Part shown: positions 1 through 7,463 of the stretch, piece by piece
Numbering within the stretch: the stretch's first letter is position 1
How the letters are laid out: the number at the start of each line of letters is the position of its first letter
From: a virus
Virus record (IMG/VR): IMGVR_UViG_3300029286_000209
Location: 1 to 27,402 of that record
DNA: 27,402 nucleotides
Reading direction: 5' to 3' (one strand)
The notes under the pieces: model-generated
The model's input: the letters and a program-made list of their open reading frames with translations, nothing else
Database searches by the model: none
Told to the model about the DNA's origin: nothing
Translations under genes and position numbers: made by a program

Positions 1-1675
1 CCCCTCCCAAGCCGTAGCCATCCAAGATGATGCGCGTCCCGTCATCCGGCTTCTCGGTGCTCGCGAAGAGCCGGTAGACCCCGATGATGTCGTGGATGTT
101 GACCGTCGTATCGCCCGCCGTGAAGTTCCAGTAGTTATTGAGCGCGTGCCCGGTCAACGCCCCGAAGTCGACCGTGATCCCATCCTCAAGCGCCTGCGCG
201 GCGCCCGTGATATTGACCGTCGTCGCCTCCCACGATAGCCCCCCATCGTTAGACCACTTGAAGGTGTTTGGTGAGCCGGTCCCGTCGATCTGCACGCGGT
301 AGCTGCGCTCCGTCGCGCCCGTGTAGTTGTTCCCCGAGTTCGTCTCCATGTCATCCAACGCATTGCCAGGACTCGGCACCGCGAACGAGATGTGTTTGGA
401 GACGACGCCCACGAACTCCAGGTCTTGCGAACAGAAGAAGTCGCCGTAGATCGTCAACCCCGAGCCATCGAACGCCAAATACTGCTGCGGGCTTGACTCC
501 GTGTCGCCGAAGAACAGCCGCCACTCGGACGCACTGTCGTCGTAGCCCATCCAGATGCCCGTTCCGTCCTTGTACCCGACGTCATCCCCTCCCATTCTCA
601 GGAGCGGGCTGTCGGTGCCCGCGACGCGCTGCATTCGGAATTGCGACCCAGCCGCCGCCGCCCAGTCAGGACTCTGTAGCGTCCCACCGATCAGCGTCCG
701 ACTGATGATGTCGTAGGTCGCGATGATGTGCTCTGCCGCCACCGTGTCCGCGAGGATATTCGCCTGGTCATCTTCCGACGGCTCGTAGCCGGCACCGCCA
801 TTGTCATGCGTCGTCCCCGCCGTCTCCGTCCCATCCCATCCGAGGACCGATACCTTGTACTTGTAGCTATGGGTCGCGTCGAGGTGCGCGTGCATCCAGC
901 CGATCTGGTCGCGTCCGAGTTCCGTCCAGACCCCCGTGAACCCGGTACCATCATCCACGTCGAAGTAGACGATGTAGTACGAGAACCCCTGCCAAGTCGA
1001 CTTCTGCTGGCGGAAGCGAAGGAAGATGCGCCCAAGCCCGACGATGACTTGCTCCGCGTTCCCCGTCCCCCAGTCATCGACCGATGTCGCGACATCGCCC
1101 GACACCTCGACACCCGTCGCGTTCACCTCGGACGTAGCGACAGACTCCATCGCATCCGAGTTGAGGGCCGTCACCCGGAAGCAGTACGGGCCGTAAGTGG
1201 TCCCCGGATCAGGGATTGTGAACTCGAACCGCTCGGCATCGACGAACTCACATCGTGTGTACGTCGAAGGGTCGCTGATGTCAATCCCCGCGTAGACCTC
1301 CCAGTACGAAGCGTTCGGCGGCTCGTTGTTGAGGCTCTCCGCCGTGCATCGGTAGGTCGCCGCCCCGTGCCTGACAAGCTCCCCAACCTCGTACGTCGTC
1401 ACGGCATCCCACACCACCGCGCCGATCCAGTAGACGTTGAAGCCGGCCAACTCTCCCTGCTTCAGTGCCTCACCCCGCGTGTTCTTTGTCGGAGCGATCC
1501 ACGTCAGCGACGCCCGCTCTAGGCCGGCGACGATCGCCAAGTCCGTCGGAGCCAGAGGGCCATAGGGCCGCGTCGGAACCTGGCACCCAACGACAAGCGA
1601 CCAGTCACCGATGTCCGTGCGCTGGACCACGAGGCCGTCGGCGAGTACTAGCTTCGTTGCTCCCTCATCCGGCAC
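1..1675 (-). CDS. Tail tip / central fibre protein, 3' end cut by window edge
   Basis: I translated this frame by hand: it is open from a GTG at 1673-1675 to the left edge, giving 558 residues with no stop. The GTG follows a GAGAGGGGG ribosome site. Residues about 42-187 and 210-290 read as fibronectin-III-like modules (FNVYW, YCFRVTALNSD, YKYKVSVLGWDG). Residues 88-127 look like a chitin-binding CBM5/12 module (WDAVTTYEVGELV, TYRCTAES, YWEVY) placed inside the first Fn3-like unit. Residues 304-330 (ANILADTVAAEHI) and 395-412 (LAFDGSGLTIYGDF) resemble the helical and beta parts of central tail-fibre proteins. Residues 451-521 repeat a domain found in the fibre at 5294-7459. Modules and position in the tail region suggest a receptor-binding tip or fibre protein; the exact role is inferred. 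The C-terminus lies outside the window. Confidence 0.8.
   Translation of the reverse strand, partial: MPDEGATKLVLADGLVVQRTDIGDWSLVVGCQVPTRPYGPLAPTDLAIVAGLERASLTWIAPTKNTRGEALKQGELAGFNVYWIGAVVWDAVTTYEVGELVRHGAATYRCTAESLNNEPPNASYWEVYAGIDISDPSTYTRCEFVDAERFEFTIPDPGTTYGPYCFRVTALNSDAMESVATSEVNATGVEVSGDVATSVDDWGTGNAEQVIVGLGRIFLRFRQQKSTWQGFSYYIVYFDVDDGTGFTGVWTELGRDQIGWMHAHLDATHSYKYKVSVLGWDGTETAGTTHDNGGAGYEPSEDDQANILADTVAAEHIIATYDIISRTLIGGTLQSPDWAAAAGSQFRMQRVAGTDSPLLRMGGDDVGYKDGTGIWMGYDDSASEWRLFFGDTESSPQQYLAFDGSGLTIYGDFFCSQDLEFVGVVSKHISFAVPSPGNALDDMETNSGNNYTGATERSYRVQIDGTGSPNTFKWSNDGGLSWEATTVNITGAAQALEDGITVDFGALTGHALNNYWNFTAGDTTVNIHDIIGVYRLFASTEKPDDGTRIILDGYGLGG
113..325 (-). repeat. Shared fibre domain, copy 1 (coding)
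   Basis: Residues 451-521 of the tip protein (RVQIDGTGSPNTFKWS, SWEATTVNITGAAQ) match the domain at 7076-7282 in the upstream fibre (IQIDGEGTPDTFKWS, TWEATGVAITGAAQ) almost residue for residue. The DNA is also clearly similar, for example the shared gcgcggcgcccgtga on the plus strand. This indicates domain duplication or recombination between two tail genes. Confidence 0.8.
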
Positions 1676-1804
1676 AGCCACCCCCTCTCATCTCACGAGC
1701 CCCGCAGAGCGCCGCAAAGCCTTCAACCCCATAACTCCACCACATCGCCCAACGAACCGATTAGCCGGCGTCTCCCTTCACGAGACACCCCATTGTAGCG
1801 AACA

Positions 1805-4672
1805 TCACACCAGCCGCCGACACGACACCTCGCTCAGCATGTTCCACCCCTGTTTGCCCCAGAGATCGAGGAGCTGGTCGAGGTACTGCGTGTAGCGGGG
1901 GATCGCCGATGCGATGCTGAATTGCTCCATCCCCCACGCATGGCACACTTCTGGCGAGAGCTTCCCCACGTTCTCCGCAGCCCACACGAACTGACCAAGC
2001 GTTCGGCACCGGAACCCCGTCGCCCCATGCAAGACGTTCTCGACGAACGCCCCGAAATCCGTGGTGATGACCGGCGTTCCACTGAGCGCCGCCTCCGCGA
2101 TCACGTAGCCGAACGGCTCAAGGTAGGTCGTCGGAACGAATACCGCCTTCGCCTTGCTCAAGAGCCGGCGCTTCATCTTCGGATCGGCGACACCCACGTA
2201 CTCGACTCCCTTCCCACTCACCGGAGTCGTCGCATCCATGCGTGGCCCTGCGATCACCAGGCGCGCACCGATCTCCTCCGCCGTCTGGATCGCGATACGC
2301 ACTCCCTTCCTCTCCACCACACGGCCCAGGAACAAGAAGTAGTCGTCCTTCGTCTTGGAATACGCGAAGTCGTCTGGGTCGAAGAATGGCGGAATCACGC
2401 AGTCCGTGAACCGCCCGTTGTCCTCTCCCTGACGGCCATAGGTCCAGTGCCGCCAGACATCACTCTCGAACACCCGGAAGGGCGCGAACGAGCCGACGTA
2501 CCCGATTCCGATCTCCACGGCCATCGGAAGTCCCGCCTTCTTGACAATCGGCTCGTGGTTCGTCCCTCCACTCAGCAGCAAGAAGTCAAGGTTGACACGG
2601 CGCCTGACGATCTCCGCACTCGCCCGGTCGAGGAACCTGTTGTGCAGCGCATCGAACCGCTGCATGAGGTGACCGCCCTCCCACTTCATGCCATAGGCCC
2701 CGACCAACTCGTCTGCCGTCAGCACGGTCACCACTTCATCAGCCGCCGGGACGACCGATCCCTCAACGCCGTAGAACGTGACGTGATGGCCGAGCGACTT
2801 CAGCACTTCCGCAAAGTTGACCGTCTTCGTGGCGAACGCATCGACCCCGCCATTCACCGTTGGGATGTCGATGTTCCCGACGAGATGGCACGAGAGCCGC
2901 TCACGGCGGATTCGGTGCGGCTGATTCTTCATCAGGCAGGCTGTTCCATCAGCGCGTGAGCGCAGGACTAGATGGAAGCCGAACTCCTTGACCAACCACT
3001 CGACGATGCCCCCCGCATCCGACCAATCCTCGACGATCACCGTGATCGGTTCCGATGTCCGCAGCCACTCTTCCGCACCCTGCAAGACGAGGCGTTCAGC
3101 ACCCTCGACGTCGATCTTGACCATCGCCGGCTGGACGAGAGGCAACAGGGAATTGAGGCGGGCGCACTTCACGACCTCCGTATCCCCTCCCTCTCGGCTT
3201 GCACCAATCAGCGTGTGGTGCCCTGCATCAGGCTTTCGGATGAGGAGCGCCTCCCCATCCACGTCCGCAGCAGCCACCTGTTGCGCCGCCACATTCTGGC
3301 AGCCATTCGCTGCGAGGTTTCTCTGGAGGAGCGCGAAGTTATCCGCCGCCGCCTCGAACGCATAGACCTGCCCCTTGGCCCCGACGAGCCGCGACGCCAG
3401 GACGCTGAAGTACCCGACATTCGCCCCCACATCGACGAACGTCTGCCCCGGTTTGAGGTGTCGCCGAATGAACTCCGTCGTGTTCTCTTCCCACACCCCG
3501 TCGCGTTGCAACCGCGGAAGGATGACGTGATCCGACGACATGAAGGTGAGCGCGATCGTGCCACACGACAGGCCGCTTAGGACGTTCTCCACCGTCACTG
3601 GCACGCTCGCCGCCTTCAACTCTACAGCCTCCGGCAGCGCATCGAGCATGAAGATCTGGCGGCACCCGGCACCCGGCTCCTCAGGGCCGACGAAGACGCT
3701 CTGCACCTTCGCCCGAAGCGCAGCCTCGATCCGCGGAGCGATTCTGTCAGGTGCGAAGATCGGGTCCCAGTCCGGTTGCTTCACGGTATCTGGCACCTCG
3801 ACGAAGAACCGATCGGCGCGCCCCCTCATCCTCTCCAGGTCCTTGAACGCCTGCGCCTCGCCCAGCGCATTGACCTCGTCGTGCAACACAGACAGGTAGA
3901 GGAGATTGTTGAACCTCTTTCGTAGCGCGATAAAGTCCTGCCAGCGCCCTGTGTGGATGTCACCGCGCAAGTTCGCTCGCGTCGTCAGATACCTGGATAC
4001 CGCAGCCAGATTAGGATCAGCCTCGACAGAGGTCACCAACCGCCCGCGCGCCAGAAGTCCGCGCGTCATGAATCCTTCTGAGCACCCGACGTCAAACACC
4101 GTCCCCGGCACGAGGTGCGCAGCAATCCATTCCAGGCGAGCAGCAGACGCCGGGCGCTCAACCGGGATGTCGGAGACCGTCGCATCTTCGATCGGCGCGT
4201 AGACGCGAACTCTTCCCCCGCGCACCTTCAGCATCTCCCGCAACGGGAAGCCATGCGATTCCTTCGGGCTGTGCGAGTCGCCGTTGATCCCTTCCCACTC
4301 CGTCTGGACGTTCACCTCGACCTCGATCCCCAAGTACCGCAGAATCGTCAGCCGGTGGTGACCATCGTATACCTGGAGTCGCCCATCCCCATCGGAGAAG
4401 CAAAGGACTTCCGACCCGTTGTAGCCGTGCGCCTTGATCTCCGCGTACAGCGCCGTGACTTCAACAAGCCGCCGCTGTATCGCCGCTTCGATATCCACCG
4501 CATCGCAGACGCTCTTGTGTATTCCAGCGCCGCCCGGTCGCTCGCGCATGAACTTCGCCAGAGGCGACGTCTCTCCGATGGCCTCACCTCTGTCGATCAT
4601 GCCCAACGTCGCAATGATTCTGTCGGCGAACCACGACGGCTCGATCAGCGTGTTGAGGATTCTGAACTGCAT
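1805..4672 (-). CDS. Four-domain ParB-like / methyltransferase / FkbM methyltransferase / GT4 glycosyltransferase
   Basis: This 955-residue protein joins domains usually found on separate polypeptides. Residues 85-122 carry a ParB/Srx-like core with DGHHR at 103-107. Residues 190-345 form a class I SAM methyltransferase (DVGCSEG at 194-200, acidic E217). Residues 405-575 form an FkbM-type methyltransferase (DVGANVG at 414-420, E440, KIDVEGAE at 519-526). Residues 595-945 form a GT4 glycosyltransferase with FLGRVVERKG at 781-790 and the EX7E pair E852/E860 in EPFGYVIAEA. FkbM enzymes typically O-methylate sugars or polyketides and GT4 enzymes transfer sugars from nucleotide donors, so glycan assembly with methylation is the likely role. 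No signal peptide or membrane segment is visible, so it is probably cytosolic. The ATG follows GGGAGGT at a 6-nt spacing, with its own candidate promoter. It sits between two fibre genes. Acceptor and sugar are unknown. Confidence 0.88.
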   Translation of the reverse strand: MQFRILNTLIEPSWFADRIIATLGMIDRGEAIGETSPLAKFMRERPGGAGIHKSVCDAVDIEAAIQRRLVEVTALYAEIKAHGYNGSEVLCFSDGDGRLQVYDGHHRLTILRYLGIEVEVNVQTEWEGINGDSHSPKESHGFPLREMLKVRGGRVRVYAPIEDATVSDIPVERPASAARLEWIAAHLVPGTVFDVGCSEGFMTRGLLARGRLVTSVEADPNLAAVSRYLTTRANLRGDIHTGRWQDFIALRKRFNNLLYLSVLHDEVNALGEAQAFKDLERMRGRADRFFVEVPDTVKQPDWDPIFAPDRIAPRIEAALRAKVQSVFVGPEEPGAGCRQIFMLDALPEAVELKAASVPVTVENVLSGLSCGTIALTFMSSDHVILPRLQRDGVWEENTTEFIRRHLKPGQTFVDVGANVGYFSVLASRLVGAKGQVYAFEAAADNFALLQRNLAANGCQNVAAQQVAAADVDGEALLIRKPDAGHHTLIGASREGGDTEVVKCARLNSLLPLVQPAMVKIDVEGAERLVLQGAEEWLRTSEPITVIVEDWSDAGGIVEWLVKEFGFHLVLRSRADGTACLMKNQPHRIRRERLSCHLVGNIDIPTVNGGVDAFATKTVNFAEVLKSLGHHVTFYGVEGSVVPAADEVVTVLTADELVGAYGMKWEGGHLMQRFDALHNRFLDRASAEIVRRRVNLDFLLLSGGTNHEPIVKKAGLPMAVEIGIGYVGSFAPFRVFESDVWRHWTYGRQGEDNGRFTDCVIPPFFDPDDFAYSKTKDDYFLFLGRVVERKGVRIAIQTAEEIGARLVIAGPRMDATTPVSGKGVEYVGVADPKMKRRLLSKAKAVFVPTTYLEPFGYVIAEAALSGTPVITTDFGAFVENVLHGATGFRCRTLGQFVWAAENVGKLSPEVCHAWGMEQFSIASAIPRYTQYLDQLLDLWGKQGWNMLSEVSCRRLV

Positions 4673-4696
4673 GCCCGCACCTCCCGTCTGACCGCT

Positions 4697-4725
4697 ATTC
4701 TACTCGCGGCGCCGTTTCACCCCAA
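4697..4725 (-). promoter_or_regulatory. Candidate sigma70-like promoter for the four-domain enzyme
   Basis: On the minus strand TTGGGG (4725-4720) and TAGAAT (4702-4697) are separated by 17 bases, 25 bases upstream of the ATG at 4672. The -10 matches consensus at 5 of 6 positions and the -35 at 3 of 6. It lies in a 160-base gene-free gap, which is rare in this tightly packed operon. This is a consensus match only. Confidence 0.35.
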
Positions 4726-4832
4726 GTGCGCAGCACAACAGCGCAGCGCCAGCTATCCAGTCACCCCGCACACGTCAGCGATGGACGATCCGCCCACGCC
4801 TATCTCCCCCAGACGCCTTGCCCCAACACGCG

Positions 4833-5045
4833 TTACTCCTTCGATGCATCGGGCGCTTCAATGTGATCGTCTAACACTCGCACCGCGGGCCACGTTGCCT
4901 CGGGCACTGCGGCCTTGGCGAGGATGCCACGCAGCAATTCCTCTCGTTCCGAACTCAGGATTCGTCCCTGCGCTTGCAGCAACTGCAACTGTGCCTCGAT
5001 CCTCAGTTTTTTCTCGCGCTCCAACTCGGTGAACTCGATCCTCAT
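4833..5045 (-). CDS. Small coiled-coil protein of unknown function
   Basis: This gene encodes 70 residues. The first half is strongly charged and helical (FTELEREKKLRIEAQLQLL, then SEREELLRGIL), suggesting a short coiled coil; the tail is acidic (DDHIEAPDASKE). Its ATG overlaps the TGA of the upstream 80-residue gene as ATGA, so the two are probably translationally coupled. I do not recognise a family. Position just after a tail fibre gene suggests a minor tail accessory or fibre assembly factor, but that is inference. Similar short helical proteins are common in phage tail regions and usually lack an assigned function. Confidence 0.65.
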   Translation of the reverse strand: MRIEFTELEREKKLRIEAQLQLLQAQGRILSSEREELLRGILAKAAVPEATWPAVRVLDDHIEAPDASKE

Positions 5046-5284
5046 TTCGCCTCCTCTATACTCCCCGAGACGTCAGGGAGATCATTTGACTTGACCCCTA
5101 GCGCAATCTCGATCGCTGCGATCTTCTCTTGGAACGCCCGCCACTCCTTGTCCAGCGTGTCGCGTCGTGCGAGAATCCCCGCGCGTTCCGCTTTCAGATC
5201 CTCGAACGAGAATGTCTCCACTTCCTCCGTTGATCGCGTCCGCCTAATCGTATTTGCCGACCGATTTTCCCAAGTATATTCCAT
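5042..5284 (-). CDS. Small helical protein of unknown function
   Basis: This gene encodes 80 residues. A GGAGGCGACA ribosome site lies directly upstream of the ATG, and the gene begins 9 bases after the stop of the fibre gene. Residues about 26-64 (FSFEDLKAERAGIL, DTLDKEWRAFQEKIAAIEIAL) form a heptad-like helix likely to be a coiled coil. The stop overlaps the start of the 70-residue gene. No family is recognised. The arrangement of two coupled helical proteins behind a fibre gene would fit a fibre chaperone or attachment factor; no motif proves this. Confidence 0.65.
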   Translation of the reverse strand: MEYTWENRSANTIRRTRSTEEVETFSFEDLKAERAGILARRDTLDKEWRAFQEKIAAIEIALGVKSNDLPDVSGSIEEAK

Positions 5285-5293
5285 TGTCGCCTC

Positions 5294-7459
5294 CTAGTTG
5301 TAGTAGTATATAATGCGGATCTCGCCAGTCGTCCCGAGTCGGTTCTTGACGATTGCGCCCGTCCCGCCATCGTAGCAGCACAGATCCGTGTCGGTGTCTG
5401 CTGTTGCCACGTTGCCCGTTGTCGTGCTGATGAGCTTCACCGCACCGCTTGTCTGAACCAGGAAGATTCCGGCCTCTGCGTTGCACGACACGATGCAGAT
5501 CCCAGAGGTAGCGTCGGGAAGCGATACCGTCCCATCATCCGCGAGGGCATCGGCCTGGTAGGTGAATAGGTTCATCGTACCAAGCATCGAGCGAATCCCC
5601 AGGATCCCAGTCTCTTCTGATTTGATGTGCAGCCCAGCTTTATCTGCCACGCCACCGACATCTGCTACCCAGACCTGGGCGGCGCTTGCTGGGCTCGTCG
5701 ATGGGGCGGTGCCTACCGCCATGCCGATCGCCTTTGCCGCGCTCGTCCCCATCGCCGCCAGCGTGCCAAGCAGCACGTTACCAGACGAGTCCAGAGTCAA
5801 TCCGATTGCCCCCGCCCCGTACATCAACTGCGTCTGCCCACCAGAGATGTACGTCCCGATACGGAACGTCTTCGGAATCGTTGCCGTCGATCCTCTGTAC
5901 TGGAAATAGCCGCCAGCAGTGCTTGTGTTCTCGTAGAATGTCAGTTGAGGAACCGAACCAGTGCCAGTCCCTCGCAAAACGATCTCGGCACCACCCGCAG
6001 TCACTAGATCAAGCTTCGCGCCCGGAGTAGTCGTGCCAATGCCGACGTTCCCAGCGAAGTACACCTTGTCTGATGCGCCTGCACAGTAGAGGGCATAGGG
6101 GGCGTTCGTGTGCGTTCCAACGCTAGTTTGCGACTCGACATAGATCCCGTACAAAGTCCCGATCGTCGCCGTTGCTGGGTTCGTCGGGGCTTTGACATAG
6201 ACGCCATAAGACGTGCCAATCGTCCCCCCGGCAGCGTTCCTAATCTCTGAATATAAACCGTAGGCCACCGTGATCGTCCCGGTTGTCGCGTTGTTTACCA
6301 AAACGTGGCAACAGAACGCACTAGCCAGTGTGGTCGTATCGTTGTGAACGACCCCGAACTCAAGCCCTTTCAATGATCCGGTAAGACCGTATCCATTACC
6401 GGCCTGGGACTTCGTATACCCGTAGATGCCTCGCAGTGTCGCAGAAGACTCAGCAGTTGGGGCCAACACCCCGTCAATCCACAAGGCCTGGAATGTCCCG
6501 GAAGTAATCGTCTGGTACCCAGACGCCACCTTCATACGGACTGTCGTTCCGGGAGCGTTCGTGCCTATCCCGACGTTCGCGGTATCCGTCACACGCAAGG
6601 CTTCTGTCGCGCCGTTGTTACCAACCTGGAAGATGATGTCAGAGCCTGCCGCGCCGACGCCAGACGTGGCGCGGATCGTTGCCCCGCTATCCGTCGATGT
6701 AGAGCCGATCAGCACTTGCCCGCCAGCACGGCCTGAGAGCAGCGCATAGTCGGCGGGTTTTGAAGCACCATCTTTGAGTAGCTTGCCAGTCACTCCATCG
6801 AAGACGGCAAAGTTGCCGTCTATTGCACCGGAAGGGCCAACAACGTCGCCGCCGCCACCCGTTGGGCCAGTTGGCCCCGTCGGCCCAGGAACCGTCGACG
6901 CTGGACCCGTCGGCCCTCTTCCGCCAACGAATGGCGTGTATTCCAGCGCCGCGTTCAGATCCGACGGGTCGTAGTCGTCCTTCTCTAAGAGGATCGTCCC
7001 GCGAGGATAGAGCCGCGTGTCGACGAAGAAGCTGATGAGCCCCTGATCGTCCGTGACGAACGGATTCGAGCGCGCTCTGAAATCCCAATGGTCCCCCGAC
7101 GTGTGTCCGGTCGTCGCGGCAAAGGTCACCGTCAACCCGTCGGCAAGCGTCTGCGCGGCGCCCGTGATCGCGACGCCCGTCGCCTCCCACGTCGAGCCAC
7201 CATCCTTCGACCACTTGAAGGTGTCAGGCGTCCCCTCCCCATCAATCTGGATGCAGAAGTCCGTCTTGTCATCCCCGGTGAAGACGGTGCCTCTGGTCAG
7301 GTCGTCCAGCCCCGCGCCAGTGAACGTCACGCCACCAGCCGTGTCGAACAACGGAATCGGGTTCGTGGTCCCCGGAACATAGACGTAGACCGTGACCGTC
7401 GACACCTTGAACCCGCTCGTGTCCTGCACGAAGCGCGCGTACTTCTCGTAGGTCGGCAT
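5294..7459 (-). CDS. Tail fibre protein with collagen-like segment and beta-repeats
   Basis: This 721-residue protein starts at an ATG after GGAGGTGAGGCG. Residues 1-60 form a likely virion-anchoring N-terminus, and 60-128 match a domain in the tip protein at the left edge. Residues 181-200 are collagen-like (GPTGPTGPTG). Two copies of the fibre motif VGIGT-x-xPG occur at residues 296-304 and 472-480, typical of bacterial and phage trimeric fibre shafts. Between them, four short units with an aromatic-rich core recur about every 18-19 residues (AYGLYSE at 399, SYGVYVK at 417, LYGIYVE at 436, PYALYC at 454), suggesting repeated beta-turns. No S74-type self-cleaving chaperone is evident at the C-terminus, which ends IRIIYYYN. 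It probably forms a trimeric fibre for host recognition. Threonines in the GPT repeats are possible glycan sites. Confidence 0.85.
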   Translation of the reverse strand: MPTYEKYARFVQDTSGFKVSTVTVYVYVPGTTNPIPLFDTAGGVTFTGAGLDDLTRGTVFTGDDKTDFCIQIDGEGTPDTFKWSKDGGSTWEATGVAITGAAQTLADGLTVTFAATTGHTSGDHWDFRARSNPFVTDDQGLISFFVDTRLYPRGTILLEKDDYDPSDLNAALEYTPFVGGRGPTGPASTVPGPTGPTGPTGGGGDVVGPSGAIDGNFAVFDGVTGKLLKDGASKPADYALLSGRAGGQVLIGSTSTDSGATIRATSGVGAAGSDIIFQVGNNGATEALRVTDTANVGIGTNAPGTTVRMKVASGYQTITSGTFQALWIDGVLAPTAESSATLRGIYGYTKSQAGNGYGLTGSLKGLEFGVVHNDTTTLASAFCCHVLVNNATTGTITVAYGLYSEIRNAAGGTIGTSYGVYVKAPTNPATATIGTLYGIYVESQTSVGTHTNAPYALYCAGASDKVYFAGNVGIGTTTPGAKLDLVTAGGAEIVLRGTGTGSVPQLTFYENTSTAGGYFQYRGSTATIPKTFRIGTYISGGQTQLMYGAGAIGLTLDSSGNVLLGTLAAMGTSAAKAIGMAVGTAPSTSPASAAQVWVADVGGVADKAGLHIKSEETGILGIRSMLGTMNLFTYQADALADDGTVSLPDATSGICIVSCNAEAGIFLVQTSGAVKLISTTTGNVATADTDTDLCCYDGGTGAIVKNRLGTTGEIRIIYYYN
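7076..7282 (-). repeat. Shared fibre domain, copy 2 (coding)
   Basis: Residues 60-128 of the fibre protein carry the copy paired with 113-325. Conserved landmarks in both copies are QIDG-x-G-x-P, TFKWS, DGG, WEAT, ITGAAQ-x-L-x-DG and a TGH followed by an aromatic pair. Here it is N-terminal; in the tip protein it lies in the later part of the visible sequence. Confidence 0.8.
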
Positions 7460-7463
7460 CGCC

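Noticed and set aside
728-1522. Plus-strand open frame of 264 codons near the left edge
   Set aside because: Antisense to the tip/fibre gene, whose minus-strand translation gives clear Fn3-like and fibre sequence.
1792-1797. TACAAT on the minus strand as a -10 box for the tip protein
   Set aside because: No acceptable -35 at 16-18 bases upstream; chance match is likely.
4713-4800. Hairpin-like GC repeats upstream of the four-domain gene as a terminator
   Set aside because: Only a 5-bp stem with no T-run on either strand.
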